8,962 bases of DNA from assembly GCA_021798855.1 (NCBI GenBank), contig JAJZBP010000074.1, positions 1-8,962 of the forward strand, read 5' to 3'. The DNA comes from Bacillota bacterium (GTDB lineage Bacteria > Bacillota > Sulfobacillia > JAJZIM01 > JAJZBP01). Below, piece by piece: positions 6,422 through 8,962 of the stretch. Within the stretch, counting starts at the first letter, position 1; every line of letters begins with the position of its first letter. The position numbers and the translations under genes were made by a program. The notes under the pieces are model-generated. The model saw only the letters and a list, made by a program, of their open reading frames with translations. It did no database searches and was not told where the DNA came from.

Positions 6422-7639
6422 ATGTTGCCTATGGCCGACATCGAGGTTATCAGGAGGATGCATTACGTGGAAGGGAGAGCGATTCGGGACATAGCCCGCC
6501 GGTTGGGGCATAGCCGCAAGACCATCCGTAAGGCGCTGGCCAGTAGCGAGATTCCCAGGTATAGCCTGACCCAAGAGAAGCCCTCCCCGGTGGTGGAACC
6601 GGTTCTGCCGGTGGTTCAGGCATGGTTGGTGGTGGACGAGACTGCGCCCCGTAAGCAGCGGCACACCGCGCGGCGCATTTACCATCGACTGGTTGCGGAA
6701 TACTCCTTCACCGGCAGCGAGTCCACGGTGCGCCGGTTGGTCAGGCAACTCAAGGGGTCCACTCCGAGAGCGTTTGTTCCGCTGGCGGTCGATCCGGGCG
6801 AGCAGGGACAGATCGACTGGGGAGAGGCCTACGCGGTGGTGGCGGGTGAGCTGGTGGTTGTCCACCTGTTCTGTCTGAGGCTGCGGGCCAGCGGAGTTTC
6901 CTTTGCCCATGCCTACCCCCATGAGCGTATGGAGGCCTTTTTGGATGGGCACCGCCAGGGGTTCGAATGGCTGGGAGGGGTGCCCCGCTCCTGCCTCTAT
7001 GACAACCTGAAGTCAGCGGTTCTGCGGATTCTGGCTGGGCCTGAGCGAGAGGAACAAAAGTCGTTCATTGCCTTGCGCAGTCACTACTTGTTCGAGAGTT
7101 CCTTCTGTCGGGCAGGCCATGGGAACGAAAAGGGGGCAGTGGAGAACCTGGTGGGTTACGTCAGGAGAAACGCCTTGGTTCCAGTACCCCAGGTGGGCAG
7201 TTTCGAGGAACTTAATGCCCGGCTTCTAAGATGGTGCGAGCAGGATCGGGAAAAGCGTCCCGGGTGGGAAGCGGAGCGGGCCAGTCTGCTGGAACTGCCG
7301 CCGGTTGCCCATTCCTGCAGCCGGCTGGTACCAGTAAAGGTTTCGCCGCTCTCACTGGTGCACTTTGACCGCAACCGGTACTCGGTTCCAACCTCTTTGG
7401 TGGGCAAGGCCCTGTTCCTGCGGTCCTTTGTAGACCGGGTGGAGGCGGTGGATCGGGAACGAGTGGTAGCCGTCCATCCGCGTTGTTACGCCCGTGGGGA
7501 GACCATTTTGACCATCGAGCATTATCTGGATGCCCTTGCCATGAAGCCCCGCGCTGCCACGCATGCAGCCGCCATTCGCACCATGCCGCCAGTGTTCATC
7601 CGGGTGCAAAAGCGCCTGCTGGAAAGCAAGAAGGACTGA
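6422..7639 (+). CDS. istA: IS21-family transposase IstA, truncated by in-frame TGA
   Basis: IstA is the DDE transposase that cuts and joins the ends of IS21 elements, working with the ATPase IstB. From ATG 6422 the frame gives 405 aa. An N-terminal helix-turn-helix is visible (AIRDIARRLGHSRKTIRKAL, about 19–38), then the integrase-like core with likely catalytic residues Asp132 (QIDWGEA), Asp194 (YDNLKSAV) and Glu241 (NEKGAVENLVGY). A C-terminal beta domain follows (VSPLSLVHFDRNRYSVP onward). Translation stops at TGA 7637–7639 right after LLESKKD, but the same frame stays open for 79 further codons with IstA-like character. The catalytic core is intact; the final C-terminal part, likely important for assembly or IstB contact, is missing. 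An upstream ATG at 6401 would add 7 residues. Confidence 0.88.
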   Translation: MLPMADIEVIRRMHYVEGRAIRDIARRLGHSRKTIRKALASSEIPRYSLTQEKPSPVVEPVLPVVQAWLVVDETAPRKQRHTARRIYHRLVAEYSFTGSESTVRRLVRQLKGSTPRAFVPLAVDPGEQGQIDWGEAYAVVAGELVVVHLFCLRLRASGVSFAHAYPHERMEAFLDGHRQGFEWLGGVPRSCLYDNLKSAVLRILAGPEREEQKSFIALRSHYLFESSFCRAGHGNEKGAVENLVGYVRRNALVPVPQVGSFEELNARLLRWCEQDREKRPGWEAERASLLELPPVAHSCSRLVPVKVSPLSLVHFDRNRYSVPTSLVGKALFLRSFVDRVEAVDRERVVAVHPRCYARGETILTIEHYLDALAMKPRAATHAAAIRTMPPVFIRVQKRLLESKKD

Positions 7640-7879
7640 TATCGCGATTTCGCCCGTATACTCCTTATCCTGCGCGACTTTCCCGCCAGGGAAGTTGAAT
7701 CCGCTCTTTTGGTGGCGGAGGAGAAGAACATGCTCCGGGAAGACGTGGTGCGCCAACTCCTGGTCCAAAACCGGACCACTGAGGTCCGAGTCCCACCAGC
7801 CGAAGTGCCCGAAGAATTGCGTGGACACCACATTGAGCGGGAGGATCCCGCCCGCTATGACCAACTTATGGTGGGGTGA
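7640..7879 (+). pseudogene. istA: Detached C-terminal portion of IstA
   Basis: In the same frame as istA, and directly after its TGA, 79 codons run without a stop to TGA 7877–7879. They read YRDFARILLILRDFPAREVE at the start and end ARYDQLMVG. This charged, helical, proline-bearing tail is the kind found at the IstA C-terminus, and it ends 2 nt before istB exactly as an intact istA would. A single base change, for example CGA to TGA, explains the interruption. Restored, IstA would be 485 aa, a normal family size. There is no separate ribosome binding site that would make it an independent gene. Confidence 0.75.
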
Positions 7880-7881
7880 TT

Positions 7882-8649
7882 ATGATGACGGAGCAAGCGC
7901 AGGAAGTGATGGTTGACGAGTACGCTCGGGCCCTGCGCCTGCCGGGGCTTCGCCAGGTGTTCCGGGACAGGGCCCGCCAAGCGGTTGACCAGGGGCAGCA
8001 CCCGGTGGCCTACCTCGCGGGCTGCCTCAACCAGGAGATCCTGCATCGGCAAGAGAGTATGTTGAAGCGGAGACTACAGGAGGCACGGTTCCCCGTAATC
8101 AAGACCTTGGATGGATTTGATTTTGCGGCCATGCCATCGCTCCCGAAGGAGCGGGTACTGTCCTTGGCGGAGGGCAGGTTCGTCCGGCAAAAAGAGAACG
8201 TACTCCTGATCGGCCAGTCCGGGACTGGCAAGTCGCACCTGGCGACCGGGTTGGGAATGGCGGTGATCCAGCATGGATATCGGGTGCGGTTCGTCACGGT
8301 ATCCGTGTTAATCCAGGAGTTGCTAGCGGCCCAGGACGAGCACCGCCTGCCGAGGTACCTGCAGTCCTGGCGGAAGATTGACCTGGTGGTGTTGGACGAA
8401 CTCGGGTACGTAGGGCTGGGGCCTGGGAGTCCGCTTATCTTCCAGTTCTGTGCCGAGCGGTATGAACGGGGAAGTATGATCATCACCTCCAACCTGGAAT
8501 TTTCGCGTTGGACGGAGGTGTTTGGGGATCCGACGATGACGACGGCACTGCTGGACCGGCTGACGCATCATGCCCAGGTCCTGGTATTCAACGGGGAATC
8601 GTACCGGTTCCGCCAGAGCCAGACCCGCAACAGCGGCCGGGCGCAGTAG
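7882..8649 (+). CDS. istB: IS21-family helper ATPase IstB
   Basis: IstB is the AAA+ ATPase, related to DnaA and DnaC, that helps IstA choose and capture target DNA. The protein is about 255 aa, the usual length. An N-terminal helical region is followed by Walker A GQSGTGKS (111–118), Walker B LVVLDELGY with Asp172–Glu173, and the typical C-terminal segment with ITSNLEFSRW and LLDRLTHHAQVL. The frame could also begin at GTG 7876, but GGGGTGAT (7873–7880) acts as the Shine-Dalgarno, so ATG 7882 or 7885 is preferred. It sits 2 nt after the end of the full istA frame, implying translational coupling. The premature stop in istA could therefore lower IstB expression. The gene itself is intact. Confidence 0.93.
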   Translation: MMTEQAQEVMVDEYARALRLPGLRQVFRDRARQAVDQGQHPVAYLAGCLNQEILHRQESMLKRRLQEARFPVIKTLDGFDFAAMPSLPKERVLSLAEGRFVRQKENVLLIGQSGTGKSHLATGLGMAVIQHGYRVRFVTVSVLIQELLAAQDEHRLPRYLQSWRKIDLVVLDELGYVGLGPGSPLIFQFCAERYERGSMIITSNLEFSRWTEVFGDPTMTTALLDRLTHHAQVLVFNGESYRFRQSQTRNSGRAQ

Positions 8650-8778
8650 AAGGTAACATGGCCGTCATACGTTCTCCACCCTAACCCCCAAAGCCAAACT
8701 CGCTACCACGGCTGCCTTGGTGTTGCACTTCCTGCTGCAGTCACTGCCAGACTCTCGCTCCTTACTCAGGGGATCCTT

Positions 8779-8797
8779 GGAACCACCCGTAGGTTCC
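8779..8797 (+). other. Small hairpin near the right end of the IS
   Basis: GGAACC (8779–8784) and GGTTCC (8792–8797) form a 6-bp stem with a 7-nt loop, 130 nt after istB and 15 nt before the right terminal repeat. It is followed by ATAATACTTT and not by a clear T-run, so it is at best a weak terminator. The rest of 8650–8811 shows nothing recognisable. Confidence 0.35.
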
Positions 8798-8811
8798 ATA
8801 ATACTTTGACT

Positions 8812-8841
8812 GGGTGGTCCCCTTTTTGATTGACATTCACA
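8812..8841 (-). repeat. IS21 right terminal inverted repeat
   Basis: Read on the minus strand this begins TGTGAATGTCAATC and continues into AAAAAGGGGACCACCC, matching L2 (and, less well, L1) in inverted orientation. It defines the right boundary of the element at 8841. Beyond it the sequence changes to a foreign transposase reading frame. Confidence 0.75.
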
Positions 8842-8962
8842 ATCCCTTTGAACTCGTCTGCCAAGAGCATGGCCTCAAGCTTCGGCGCACCAAGGTAAAG
8901 CATCCCTGGACCAATGGCATGGCTGAACGCTTTCTCCAGACCATCTGCCGGGAATTCTTCGC
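8842..8962 (+). pseudogene. Fragment of a second DDE transposase (rve-type), 5' truncated
   Basis: Immediately after the IS21 right end an open frame reads PFELVCQEHGLKLRR, then HPWTNGMAERF and QTICREFF, and continues past the window. HPWTNGMAERF is the typical region around the third catalytic acid of integrase-core transposases of the IS481/IS3 type (Glu codon at 8925–8927). The first two catalytic aspartates and the whole N-terminus are absent. The frame reaches back into the IS only to a stop at 8799–8801, and there is no ribosome binding site. Its missing half is not on the left side of the IS. It is best seen as an older element cut by the IS21 copy; the exact family cannot be fixed from 40 residues. 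Confidence 0.72.

Larger units (their letters stand above)
6287..8841 (+). mobile_element. IS21-family insertion sequence (istA, istB)
   Basis: The element is 2,555 bp, in the usual IS21 range, and encodes IstA and IstB in the standard order. It begins TGTGA and ends TCACA, giving the TG...CA termini of this family. The terminal sequence is repeated at the left end (6287–6313 and 6321–6349) and once, inverted, at the right end (8812–8841), as expected for IstA binding sites. The flanks, GGGTGCCG before and ATCCCTTT after, show no 4–8 bp target duplication, which suggests rearrangement after insertion. IstA carries an in-frame stop, so this copy may be unable to move unless helped by another copy. 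Confidence 0.88.

Noticed and set aside
6311..6952. Minus-strand frame covering the start of istA
   Set aside because: It overlaps the IS terminal repeats and the HTH region of IstA and shows no motifs, so it is a shadow frame.
7637..7639. Selenocysteine or reassigned TGA in istA
   Set aside because: TGA terminates prkA, yhbH and spoVR in the same window, and a transposase tail is not a known selenoprotein context. A nonsense mutation is simpler.
1..8962. CRISPR array, tRNA or rRNA
   Set aside because: No regularly spaced repeats, no cloverleaf-like segments and no rRNA-like sequence were seen on reading the window.

Overview
The window reads as high-GC bacterial DNA, most likely from a Gram-positive, spore-former-type Firmicute (Clostridia-like). 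This is inferred, not proven. It rests on three things: a prkA–yhbH–spoVR operon whose protein lengths (632, 379 and 469 aa) are closer to the Bacillus than the E. coli versions, strong AGGAGG-type ribosome binding sites, and use of TTG and GTG starts. TGA is an ordinary stop here, ending prkA, yhbH and spoVR.

Layout. Positions 1–26 hold only the first codons of a divergent minus-strand gene, with a good Shine-Dalgarno, a plausible sigma-A promoter (124–152) and a leader that can fold in alternative ways. Positions 38–418 carry no convincing gene and form the shared divergent control region. From 419 to 4895 runs the conserved stress/sporulation trio: PrkA (AAA+ serine kinase family), YhbH (DUF444, von Willebrand A-like) and SpoVR. 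They are tightly packed: 32 nt separate prkA and yhbH, and yhbH and spoVR overlap by 4 nt (GTGA). A MidA/NDUFAF7-type SAM-dependent methyltransferase follows on the same strand after a 122-nt gap that contains a GC-only hairpin.

Positions 6287–8841 are an IS21-family insertion sequence with TG...CA ends, repeated terminal sequences, istA and istB. IstA is interrupted by an in-frame TGA at 7637–7639. The same frame stays open for another 79 codons up to istB, so the IstA C-terminus has been cut off by a single nonsense codon unless it is read through. Directly beyond the right IS end (8842–8962) lies the C-terminal catalytic fragment of an unrelated DDE transposase. It lacks its N-terminal part and runs off the window. 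No target duplication flanks the IS, so the junction has probably been rearranged.

How the genes work together: PrkA, YhbH and SpoVR co-occur widely and are linked to starvation, stationary phase or sporulation. Overlap and spacing suggest translational coupling, and MidA may be co-transcribed. I see no clear undescribed system. The most noteworthy signals are the istA nonsense codon, a homopolymer-plus-hairpin cluster inside spoVR, and the structured leader of the divergent gene.
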